From: Hahella sp. KA22
GTDB lineage: Bacteria > Pseudomonadota > Gammaproteobacteria > Pseudomonadales > Oleiphilaceae
DNA: 64,000 bases
Direction of reading: 5' to 3'
NCBI RefSeq assembly: GCF_004135205.1
Contig: NZ_CP035490.1
Location: 6,129,501 to 6,193,500, forward strand
Positions 57,026-64,000 of this stretch are shown piece after piece. Every line of letters begins with the position of its first letter. Position 1 is the first letter of the stretch. Under the pieces are notes generated by a model, which saw nothing but the letters and a program-made list of their open reading frames with translations, had not been told where the DNA came from and did not search any database. Made by a program: the position numbers and the translations under genes.

Positions 57026-58771
57026 ATGAAAAAAATAAGCAGACGCGACTTTATCAAAGTCACCGCCGCCGGCATGGGGGCGTTGGCCATATCCACTGGT
57101 CTGATGGGATGCAGCTCCGATGACGACGGCAATGCGCCCTATCAGGTGACCTTCAGTCATGGCGTCGCCAGCGGCGACCCGCTCAGCGACCGGGTGATCA
57201 TCTGGACCCGCGCCCTCCCCGACGATACCGGCGCTGACGTGTCCGTATCCTGGGAAGTGGCGGACGACGCCGGCTTCACTAACCTGCTCCACACCGGAAG
57301 CACACAGACTTCCGCCGCGCAGGACTTCACCGTCAAAGTGGACGTGTTGAATCTGCAGCCTGGAGCGACTTACTACTACCGCTTCACCTCAAACGGCGCT
57401 ACCTCACCGGCGGGGGTCACCAAAACCTTACCGACGGTCAGCCCGGAACAGGTGAAGTTCGCCGTGTTTTCCTGCGCCAACTATCCCGCCGGACACTTCA
57501 ACGTGTACGCGGAAGCGGCATTGCATGACGACCTGGACGCGGTGATACATCTGGGAGACTACATTTACGAATATGGCGCCGGCGGTTATGCGACGGAAGA
57601 CGCCGCCGCCATCGGACGCACGTTGCCGGACAACAACGCCAACGAAATCCTTACCCTCGCAGACTACCGTAAGCGCTATGCGCTCTATCGCAGCGACGCC
57701 AATCTCCAGGCGCTGCATCGTAAAACGCCGTTCATCACCGTCTGGGATGACCACGAGATTGCCGACGACACCTGGAAGTCCGGCGCTAAAAACCACAATG
57801 AGGGCGAAGGCGAGTTTGAGGACCGCAAAGTAGCGGCGCTGCAGGCTTACTTCGAGTGGATGCCGATTCGACCGGTTGTGGATGATAGCCAGGAGATCAT
57901 CTATCGCCAGTTTCAGTTCGGCGATCTGGTGTCCCTCTACATGCTCGACACCCGGGTTCTCGCCCGCGACAAACAGCTGGATTATCTCGACTATCTGGAC
58001 CCGGTCAGCGGCGCCTTTAACGCGCCTCAGTTCAGCGCCGACGTCAGCGACGCCAATCGTACGCTGCTGGGCGCGGAACAACGGGACTGGCTGCAAAACG
58101 CCATGGCCGCCTCTAACGCCACCTGGCAGGTGCTGGGCCAGCAAATACTGATGGGGCGCATGCTGTTGCCAGCGGAACTGCTGACGCAACTGCTGGACCC
58201 AGACCCCAACACCATCCTGCCTGCTTTCGCCGAGCTGGCGAATATCAAGGGCCGTATCCTGATGGGCGACCCCAGCGTGACGGATGCGGAACGCGCAAGA
58301 GTGGAAACCGTACTGCCTTACAACCTGGACGCCTGGGACGGCTACGCTGCAGAGCGGGAAGTTTTGTTCGAAACAGCGAAAGCCATGAACAAGAATCTGG
58401 TGGCGTTGGCGGGAGACACTCACAACGCCTGGGCCAGCGATCTGAAAACCCTGTCCGGCGACCATGTCGGCGTGGAGTTCGCCACCGCCTCGGTGTCCTC
58501 TCCCGGCCTGGAAACTTACCTTTCCCTGCCCGATGACGCGACCACGATTGCCCAGACCGAACTGGGCGTGACCACGCTGGTGAGCGACTTGCGATACCTG
58601 AACGTCAATCAGCGCGGCTACCTGCTGACGACATTCACCGCAGACGAAGCCAGGGCGGACTGGCGTTTCGTCGACACCGTGAAGAGCCCGACCTACCAAC
58701 TGGCCGCCGCGCGTTCCGTCAGTTATAAAACACTGCCGGGGCAAAATGACCGCAAGTTGATTGAAATCTGA
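57026..58771 (+). CDS. phoD: PhoD-type alkaline phosphatase/phosphodiesterase, Tat-exported
   Basis: 581 residues. Twin-arginine signal with SRRDFIK (Arg6, Arg7) and a cysteine at the end of the hydrophobic stretch (LMGCSSDDDG, Cys29), so probably a Tat-exported lipoprotein. N-terminal PhoD_N domain (about 40-140: FSHGVASGDPLSDRVIIWTRA), then the metallophosphatase with HLGDYIYEYG, TVWDDHEIADDTW and VALAGDTHNAWASDL. Needs calcium and iron in characterised PhoD. No clear Pho box is seen in the 115 bases upstream. Single gene. Confidence 0.92.
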   Translation: MKKISRRDFIKVTAAGMGALAISTGLMGCSSDDDGNAPYQVTFSHGVASGDPLSDRVIIWTRALPDDTGADVSVSWEVADDAGFTNLLHTGSTQTSAAQDFTVKVDVLNLQPGATYYYRFTSNGATSPAGVTKTLPTVSPEQVKFAVFSCANYPAGHFNVYAEAALHDDLDAVIHLGDYIYEYGAGGYATEDAAAIGRTLPDNNANEILTLADYRKRYALYRSDANLQALHRKTPFITVWDDHEIADDTWKSGAKNHNEGEGEFEDRKVAALQAYFEWMPIRPVVDDSQEIIYRQFQFGDLVSLYMLDTRVLARDKQLDYLDYLDPVSGAFNAPQFSADVSDANRTLLGAEQRDWLQNAMAASNATWQVLGQQILMGRMLLPAELLTQLLDPDPNTILPAFAELANIKGRILMGDPSVTDAERARVETVLPYNLDAWDGYAAEREVLFETAKAMNKNLVALAGDTHNAWASDLKTLSGDHVGVEFATASVSSPGLETYLSLPDDATTIAQTELGVTTLVSDLRYLNVNQRGYLLTTFTADEARADWRFVDTVKSPTYQLAAARSVSYKTLPGQNDRKLIEI

Positions 58772-58817
58772 TGTATTAATCAGGCCCTATCTCCCGCGGC
58801 TAACCGATATGCCGGCC

Positions 58818-59741
58818 TCACAGGCCGGCTTCACTGTTTACGAACTCGCCCAGATAATCCATAAACGCCTTTACGCAGGCTGGCGTGTACTTGCGGCTGG
58901 GGTAGATCATCTGCAGCCCCACTGCGCCCGTGTCTGCGCCATGCAGGCCGACGACCTGATCCGGCAACAGTTGGAGCAGACGTCCTTCCGTTATATCCCG
59001 ACTCACATCGCACCAGGATTTCAGCGCGATACCCAGCCCCGCCAACGCCCATTGACGGATCAACGCGCCATCGTTGCTCGCCAGAAAGGCCTCCACCGTC
59101 AGCGTTCGCCAGCCTGAATCGGATTGAAAGCGCCACTCCGCCAACATTTCGCCAAAACGCGTCATCACCAGACAACGATGCGCCTGCAGGTCTTCCGGCG
59201 TCTGAGGCTGTCCAAATGACGCCACATACGCAGGCGACGCGCAAAGCACGCGACGATTGTCAGCCACCAGAGGGCGCACAATGAGATTGCTGTCCGGCAG
59301 ATTGCCGTAACGAATGGCGAGATCAAAACCTTCTTCAATCAGATTCACCACCCCGTCATGCAAATGCAAAGCGGGTCGCACCTGGGGATGCAGGCTGACA
59401 AACTGCGCCAGAGCCGGGGCCACGTACTGCCGGCCAAAATCCGAAGTGGCGGTGACGCGCAGTGAGCCGCGCAGCTCCCCTTCTTTCTCCAGCAGTGCCG
59501 CTTCCGCCTGCGCCATTTCCGCCACAACCCGCTGACCAGCCTCGTAAAAACGCGCGCCCGCCTCGGTCAATGCGGTGCTGCGGGTGCTGCGCTGTAATAA
59601 CCGGGTCTGATAACGAGCCTCCAGCGCATTCATGCGCGCCGTCATACTCGCCGGCGACAGACCTACTTCCCGTCCGGCAGCCGCCAGTCCGCCTGCGCGC
59701 ACCACTCTGACAAACAGCTCAATGTCGTCAATCTTGCTCAT
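58818..59741 (-). CDS. LysR-family transcriptional regulator
   Basis: 307 residues. DNA-binding helix-turn-helix: DDIELFVRVVRAGGLAAAGREVGLSPASMTARM, then LEARYQTRLLQRSTRSTALTEAG; substrate domain about 90-300 (DFGRQYVAPALAQFVSLHPQV). Divergent from the glyoxalase-fold and ene-reductase genes, with 106 bases between, which is the usual geometry for control of that pair. Confidence 0.93.
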   Translation of the reverse strand: MSKIDDIELFVRVVRAGGLAAAGREVGLSPASMTARMNALEARYQTRLLQRSTRSTALTEAGARFYEAGQRVVAEMAQAEAALLEKEGELRGSLRVTATSDFGRQYVAPALAQFVSLHPQVRPALHLHDGVVNLIEEGFDLAIRYGNLPDSNLIVRPLVADNRRVLCASPAYVASFGQPQTPEDLQAHRCLVMTRFGEMLAEWRFQSDSGWRTLTVEAFLASNDGALIRQWALAGLGIALKSWCDVSRDITEGRLLQLLPDQVVGLHGADTGAVGLQMIYPSRKYTPACVKAFMDYLGEFVNSEAGL

Positions 59742-59847
59742 ATTATTCAGCTTTTACGAAAACAGATTACATATACACGGCGATTATCAACCTTTTCTAT
59801 AAGCATTAGGCTGCATGACATCAGCATCCGTCAACAGAGTGACTCCC

Positions 59848-60258
59848 ATGTATATCAATCATGTTCTGATTCGCAGCAAAGACCTGACGGCCATGACGAC
59901 GTTTCTCGTAGAGGTCATCGGACTCAGGAATGGCGATCGTCCCGGCTTCCGCTTTCCCGGCGCCTGGCTGTACAGCGACGGCCGTCCCATCGTTCATTTG
60001 GTCGGCGCGGATGCGTCGGATGAAGAGCAGGCCGCCTATCTTGGCGATAACACATTGGAAGGACGCGGCGCCGTTGATCATGTCGCGCTGGCGGGCGCCG
60101 ACTACGAGCAACTCTTAACCCGTTTACGGCGCCACGGCGCGGCTTATAGCGAGCGCACCGTACCCGCCTCACGGGAACATCAGGTTTTTGTGGAAGGTCC
60201 AGAGGGACTGAAGCTGGAACTGCTGTTCGCCGAAGACAAAACCCCTTATCCCTCTTGA
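59848..60258 (+). CDS. Glyoxalase/VOC-fold protein
   Basis: 136 residues from the ATG at 59848, which yields the family start YINHVLIRSKDLTAMTTFLVEVIGL; the frame opens 33 bases earlier at ATG 59815. One vicinal-oxygen-chelate unit pair: His4 region, FRFPGAWLY, VDHVALAGADYEQL and VFVEGPEGLKLELLF, with the His and Glu metal positions kept. Short and like small VOC dioxygenase/lyase homologues. It is 13 bases before the Old Yellow Enzyme gene, so one operon; substrate unknown. Confidence 0.85.
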   Translation: MYINHVLIRSKDLTAMTTFLVEVIGLRNGDRPGFRFPGAWLYSDGRPIVHLVGADASDEEQAAYLGDNTLEGRGAVDHVALAGADYEQLLTRLRRHGAAYSERTVPASREHQVFVEGPEGLKLELLFAEDKTPYPS

Positions 60259-60271
60259 GCGGAGTATTCCC

Positions 60272-61381
60272 ATGCATTATCCATTACTGTTTAACCCGGG
60301 TGTAATTGGCGCACTGGACATCGCCAACCGCATTGTCATGGCGCCGATGACCCGCGCCCGTACGGCTCAACCTGAAGACGCGCCACGCGATCTCATGGCG
60401 ACCTATTACGCCCAGCGGGCGCAAGCCGGATTGATCGTCAGCGAAGCCACGCAGATTTCCGCACAGGGAAAAGGCTACTCTTTCACCCCCGGGATCTATA
60501 CCAACGCACAAATCGCCGGCTGGCGCAAAGTCACAGACGCTGTCCACGCCGCTGGCGGACGGATTTTTTGCCAGCTTTGGCATGTCGGCAGAATGTCGCA
60601 CGCTTCATTGCATGAAGACGGCATGCCGGTTGCGCCCTCCGCCATCGCCCCTGAGGCCAAAGTCTGGATCGTAGGCGAGGACGGAGTGGGTCAGATGCTG
60701 GATTGCCCCACCCCGCGCGCCCTCACTCAGGCGGACATCCAGGCGATTATTCGGGATTACCGTCAGGCGGCGCTTAACGCGATGGAGGCGGGATTTGACG
60801 GCGTGGAGATTCACGGCGCCAATGGTTATTTGATCGACCAGTTCCTGCGCGCCACCGCCAACCAGCGCGACGATGACTATGGCGGCAGCCTCGACAACCG
60901 TATCCGTTTCGTACAGGAAGTTGCGCGTACGGTATGCGACGCCATAGGCGCGCATCGGGTCGGCATCCGCTTATCGCCGTTCATCACTCAAAGAGGCATG
61001 AACGATCCAGAAGCGCCTGTCGCCATCCTGACGACGGCAAGAACGTTCAACGAACTGGGCATGGCTTACATTCATCTGGCGGAAGCGGACTGGGACGACG
61101 CACCGCCCGTGCCGGACAGTTTCCGCCGCCAACTGCGGGAAGTCTTCAGCGGCGCGGTGATCGTGGCGGGCAATTACAACGCCGACAAAGCCAACGCGAT
61201 CATCAAAGCAGGCCATGCCGATTATGTCGCCTTCGGACGCATGTTCCTGGCCAATCCGGACCTGCCCTACCGCCTGCAACACAATCTGGAGCTGAACGCC
61301 ATCACCGATCCCTCTACCTTGTTTGGCGGCGATGCGGCGGGATATACGGACTACCCTTCCTACGCAAGCGGCGCGGGCTGA
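60272..61381 (+). CDS. Old Yellow Enzyme-family alkene reductase (NemA-like)
   Basis: FMN-dependent ene-reductase, 369 residues, TIM barrel. Signatures: NRIVMAPMTRARTAQPEDAPRDLM near the start, FCQLWHVGRMSH, the substrate-binding His181/Asn184 in IHGANGYLIDQFLR, then DDYGGSLDNRIRF and YVAFGRMFLANPDL. Closest in style to E. coli N-ethylmaleimide reductase, which is controlled by electrophiles. Follows the VOC gene; probably under the divergent LysR regulator. Confidence 0.94.
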   Translation: MHYPLLFNPGVIGALDIANRIVMAPMTRARTAQPEDAPRDLMATYYAQRAQAGLIVSEATQISAQGKGYSFTPGIYTNAQIAGWRKVTDAVHAAGGRIFCQLWHVGRMSHASLHEDGMPVAPSAIAPEAKVWIVGEDGVGQMLDCPTPRALTQADIQAIIRDYRQAALNAMEAGFDGVEIHGANGYLIDQFLRATANQRDDDYGGSLDNRIRFVQEVARTVCDAIGAHRVGIRLSPFITQRGMNDPEAPVAILTTARTFNELGMAYIHLAEADWDDAPPVPDSFRRQLREVFSGAVIVAGNYNADKANAIIKAGHADYVAFGRMFLANPDLPYRLQHNLELNAITDPSTLFGGDAAGYTDYPSYASGAG

Positions 61382-61444
61382 CTTGAAGCCAAAGTTATAC
61401 GGGGATTCATTAATCCGGGCGTCCTTGCCCGGATAGATGAAAGT

Positions 61445-62131
61445 TCAGGAGCAGCCGTCAGGTGTACAGAAAGGCGCCTCGTCCGTGTCGTCATTCTGCG
61501 TCTTGCTTCCTATCAACGCTTCCAGATGAGCGGCGAAGGCGTCGGGTTTGCCGAGATAGGGACCGACAGTCACCGGAACCACTGAGCCGTCGATAATCAG
61601 CGCCAGTGAGGGATAGCCGCGCAGGCTCAGGCGCGTCATCTCCCGTCGCGTCGCCTGAATATGGGCGGCGGCGGAGCTGGCGTTAACGGACATCTGCGCG
61701 GTGAAACGTTCGCCGTCGAGGCCGATGCTTTGCGCCAGACGGGTCAGGGTCGCCAGGTCGGCGATGCGCTCGCCTTCGACATAATGCGCCTGTTGCAGGC
61801 GGTGCAACATCGCCAGTGCGTCGCCGCCCAGGCTCTCCGCCGCCAGCACAGCGCGAATCGGCGGTTCCGAATCGAATACCGCATCCTGATCCCGCAACAG
61901 GCCATTGAAGTAGGCGTCTCCAAAAGGCTGACCTGTCAGCGCCTGAATCCGTTGGTCATGGGGCATGACATAACGGCGCAGCGACTCATTCACCGGCTGT
62001 CTGTTGGCGCCGATCATCAGCCCGCCAGCGCGCAGGTTAACCGGCATCAACTCGCGCGCTTTGCGGATCAACGGGGCGGCGGCGTAGCACCACCCGCAGA
62101 TCGGATCGTAAAAGTAGTCGAGTTCTACCAC
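61445..62131 (-). CDS. DsbA-family (FrnE-like) thioredoxin-fold protein
   Basis: 228 residues from GTG at 62131. Thioredoxin fold with an inserted helical domain. Active site CGWC (12-15) in YDPICGWCYAAAP, and a cis-Pro region near RGYPSLALIIDG. There is no signal peptide, so it is cytoplasmic, unlike true DsbA. A late Cys-rich end (FCTPDGCS) adds two more cysteines. Its start overlaps the stop of the upstream MBL-fold gene by 7 bases, so they are co-translated. May act in detoxification or redox repair. Confidence 0.87.
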   Translation of the reverse strand: MVELDYFYDPICGWCYAAAPLIRKARELMPVNLRAGGLMIGANRQPVNESLRRYVMPHDQRIQALTGQPFGDAYFNGLLRDQDAVFDSEPPIRAVLAAESLGGDALAMLHRLQQAHYVEGERIADLATLTRLAQSIGLDGERFTAQMSVNASSAAAHIQATRREMTRLSLRGYPSLALIIDGSVVPVTVGPYLGKPDAFAAHLEALIGSKTQNDDTDEAPFCTPDGCS

Positions 62132-62991
62132 TTCATCTCACCTTTCTCTACTTTCGCGCTGATTTCCAGAGCAATGCCGGTTTCCAGCTTCGGATACGCC
62201 TGCTCCATCGCCTGCATCAGCGCGTCCGCATTCTTGGCGTCTTTGGCTTCTTCTTCAAAGCGCTTCAGGTACGTGCGGGTGAAATCGATGGCGCTCACGT
62301 CCATATCGGAATCCGGCAGCATGTGTCCGGGCACCACGATAGCCGGGTGCAGCGCTTTCATTTCGTCCAGTTGCGCAACCCAGGCGTCGCGTTCGCTTTG
62401 CTTCTGCGTATCAGCCATCCACACATGCATGTCCGCCAGTACAGCAACGTTGCCGACAATCGCCTGCAAAGAAGGCACCCACACGTATGGACGGTGCGCC
62501 AGCTCGCCCTGCATGCCGCGCACTTCCAGTTTCTCTCCGTCCACAGTGATGAAGTTACCTTTCAGCGCCGCCGGGACAACCGGGTTGCGCGGTGCATTAG
62601 CGCCCATTTTCGGGCCCCAGAATTCCACTTTGAACGGCAGTTTGGCCTTGATGTGCTCCAGCACCGCAGGCGGCGCCACGACGTCGGCTTTAGGAAAGAT
62701 TTCCTTCAGCACTTCCACGCCAAAGTAATAGTCCGGATCGGCGTTGCTGACCAGAATAGTTTTCAGCGTTTTACCGGAGTCCAGCACATTGGCGGCGATG
62801 CGATAGGCGTCGGCGCGGGTGAATCCAGCGTCCACTACCACCGCTTCGGTCTCACCGCTGATGACGGTGGAAGTAACGTTGAAGCTGTTGCCGTCAGCGT
62901 TGTAAACCTTCAATTGCAGCGGCTCTTTCGCTTCAACAGCGGCAGTAAATGAAACAGCGATGGATGCGGCTAAAAGCAATTTGCGAAACAT
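62125..62991 (-). CDS. Metallo-beta-lactamase-fold protein with altered metal motif, secreted
   Basis: 288 residues from the ATG at 62991 (GGAG upstream; signal peptide MFRKLLLAASIAVSFTAAVEA). MBL-fold order is clear: VYNADGNSFNVTSTVISGETEAVVVDAGF, then ILVSNADPDYYFGVEVLKEIFP, VVAPPAVLEHIKAKL, LQAIVGNVAVLADMHVW, PAIVVPGHMLPDS. But the HxHxDH metal motif is replaced by NADPDY and the GD loop by GNV, so ligands from the classical set are missing apart from the PGH histidine. It may be inactive or use different residues. Exported; next gene is a cytoplasmic thioredoxin-fold protein. Confidence 0.85.
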   Translation of the reverse strand: MFRKLLLAASIAVSFTAAVEAKEPLQLKVYNADGNSFNVTSTVISGETEAVVVDAGFTRADAYRIAANVLDSGKTLKTILVSNADPDYYFGVEVLKEIFPKADVVAPPAVLEHIKAKLPFKVEFWGPKMGANAPRNPVVPAALKGNFITVDGEKLEVRGMQGELAHRPYVWVPSLQAIVGNVAVLADMHVWMADTQKQSERDAWVAQLDEMKALHPAIVVPGHMLPDSDMDVSAIDFTRTYLKRFEEEAKDAKNADALMQAMEQAYPKLETGIALEISAKVEKGEMKW

Positions 62992-63214
62992 GATCAGTGA
63001 CTCCTCATATGAATAATTGATGGGAGCACTATAATTTCCAAATAAGCGCAGAAAAACGGCCAAATCCGCACAACTTTGTTGCATGGATTAAGCGAATGAG
63101 GAGCGGAACTGGTGCGTTGGGTTGCGCTAAGTCGCTGACGTATGTACAAAATAAAAGACATGAAGCCGCAAACTTTCATCTTTGGTCCGCTCTGGTGGAT
63201 ATGACTAAGCATCC

Positions 63215-64000
63215 ATGAACTTTGAATTGACGCTCCTGTTGTTCGGCGCTGCTGTGATTGCCTTCGCGCTTATTTCCCGTTGGTCCCAGCAGGGGCCAAT
63301 GACAGCTCCCTTGTTTTTCACACTGGCAGGATTGCTGCTCAGCGATCGCGGTCTGGGTCTGCTGGCCGCCGATCCTGAGTGGAGTCTGGCGCATTGGTTG
63401 GCGGAGGTGACCTTGGTGTGGGTGCTGTTTACCGACGCGTCGCGCATTAATCTGCGTCAGCTCAAGGAAGGGCACAATATTCCACTGCGTCTGCTTGGCC
63501 TCGGGTTACCGTTGTGTATTGGCGTTGGCGCTTTAGTCGCCTATCCCATGTTTCCCGAGCTGGGTTGGGCGGGGGCTTTCACCCTGGCGGTGATCCTGGC
63601 GCCGACGGATGCGGCGTTGGGACAGGCGGTCATCAATAACGAACGCGTACCGGTGCGCATCCGTCAGGCCTTCAATGTGGAAAGCGGACTCAATGACGGC
63701 ATGGCGCTGCCTTTGCTGATTATCGGCCTGTCCTGGCTGATTGGCGAAAACCACAGCGCAAGTCACTGGCTGGAACTGGCGTCGATGCAACTGTTGCTGG
63801 GGCCGATCTATGGCGTCGCCGTAGGTCTGGCGGCGGGACGCGCACTGGACGTCGGCGTACAGCGACGCTGGGTAAGCCCGACTTATCAGCGCCTGGGGCT
63901 GCTGGCTATCGCCATGTCCTCATACGGTCTGGCGGAGCTGTGCGGCGGCAATGGCTTCATCGCCGCTTTCTGCGCCGGCGCCGCGGTAGGCACGCGCACC
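63215..64000 (+). CDS. CPA1-type cation:proton antiporter (3' partial)
   Basis: The frame starts at ATG 63215 and stays open to the window end (262 codons). Inner-membrane Na+ or K+/H+ antiporter with many hydrophobic helices. Family marks: TDASRINLRQLKEG in an early loop, LAPTDAALGQAVINN (the ion-coupling Asp in TDAA), NVESGLNDGMALPLLI, and GLAAGRALD. Full length should be about 400 to 500 residues, so roughly half is visible. AT-rich spacer 62992-63214 lies before it; no promoter recognised. Confidence 0.9.
   Translation, partial: MNFELTLLLFGAAVIAFALISRWSQQGPMTAPLFFTLAGLLLSDRGLGLLAADPEWSLAHWLAEVTLVWVLFTDASRINLRQLKEGHNIPLRLLGLGLPLCIGVGALVAYPMFPELGWAGAFTLAVILAPTDAALGQAVINNERVPVRIRQAFNVESGLNDGMALPLLIIGLSWLIGENHSASHWLELASMQLLLGPIYGVAVGLAAGRALDVGVQRRWVSPTYQRLGLLAIAMSSYGLAELCGGNGFIAAFCAGAAVGTRT

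Noticed and set aside
57428-58744. 438-codon minus-strand frame
   Set aside because: Antisense to phoD; His/Arg/Val/Gln-rich composition is typical of a shadow frame.
61661-62728. 355-codon plus-strand frame
   Set aside because: Antisense to the DsbA-like and MBL-fold genes, which both have clear domain motifs.

Overview
The window is chromosomal DNA of a gammaproteobacterium. Its core gene order matches the Pseudomonadales/Oceanospirillales pattern: rlmE-ftsH-folP-glmM-tpiA-secG-tRNA-Leu-rimP-nusA-infB-rbfA-truB-rpsO-pnp, grpE-dnaK-dnaJ-dapB-carAB-greA, and fur opposite bamE with rnfH, ratA and smpB. The protein style, medium GC and accessory genes would suit a marine Hahella-like organism. 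That genus guess is inference; no database could be consulted.

Layout. 1-2437: end of a branched-chain amino acid ABC transporter operon (livM cut by the window edge, livG, livF), closed by an intrinsic terminator. 2498-6078: envelope genes (a DUF4105 protein, a DUF3015 protein, a lipoprotein alpha/beta hydrolase). 6179-21449: a long minus-strand block for translation, RNA decay, secretion, glycolysis, cell-wall precursor and folate synthesis and membrane proteolysis. 21578-31959: yhbY facing greA-carB-carA-dapB and the heat-shock group dnaJ-dnaK-grpE. grpE and dnaK each have a readable sigma-32-type promoter. 32223-38029: recN with LexA boxes, fur/bamE, rnfH-ratA, a sodium symporter and smpB.

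From about 38 kb the content becomes accessory. It starts with a wax-ester synthase-like acyltransferase convergent with a complete MacA-MacB-outer membrane factor exporter. Next come a secreted transglutaminase-elicitor-like protein, two orphan periplasmic solute-binding proteins, a Cys-rich beta-propeller protein and a metallophosphoesterase. An AT-rich minus-strand cassette of three unfamiliar genes (50.6-52.5 kb) follows; its middle gene reads as a free-standing ribosomal L7/L12 C-terminal domain. After it lie an orphan lasso-peptide B2-type protease convergent with a sulfotransferase, a pirin/LysR pair, a PhoD-type phosphatase, a second LysR gene facing a glyoxalase-fold protein and an Old Yellow Enzyme, a DsbA-like protein overlapping a metallo-beta-lactamase-fold protein with an altered metal motif, and the start of a CPA1 cation/proton antiporter cut by the right edge.

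The best candidates for something undescribed are the AT-rich three-gene cassette with its neighbours and the orphan B2 protease/sulfotransferase pair. Everything else is well-understood housekeeping or familiar accessory content.
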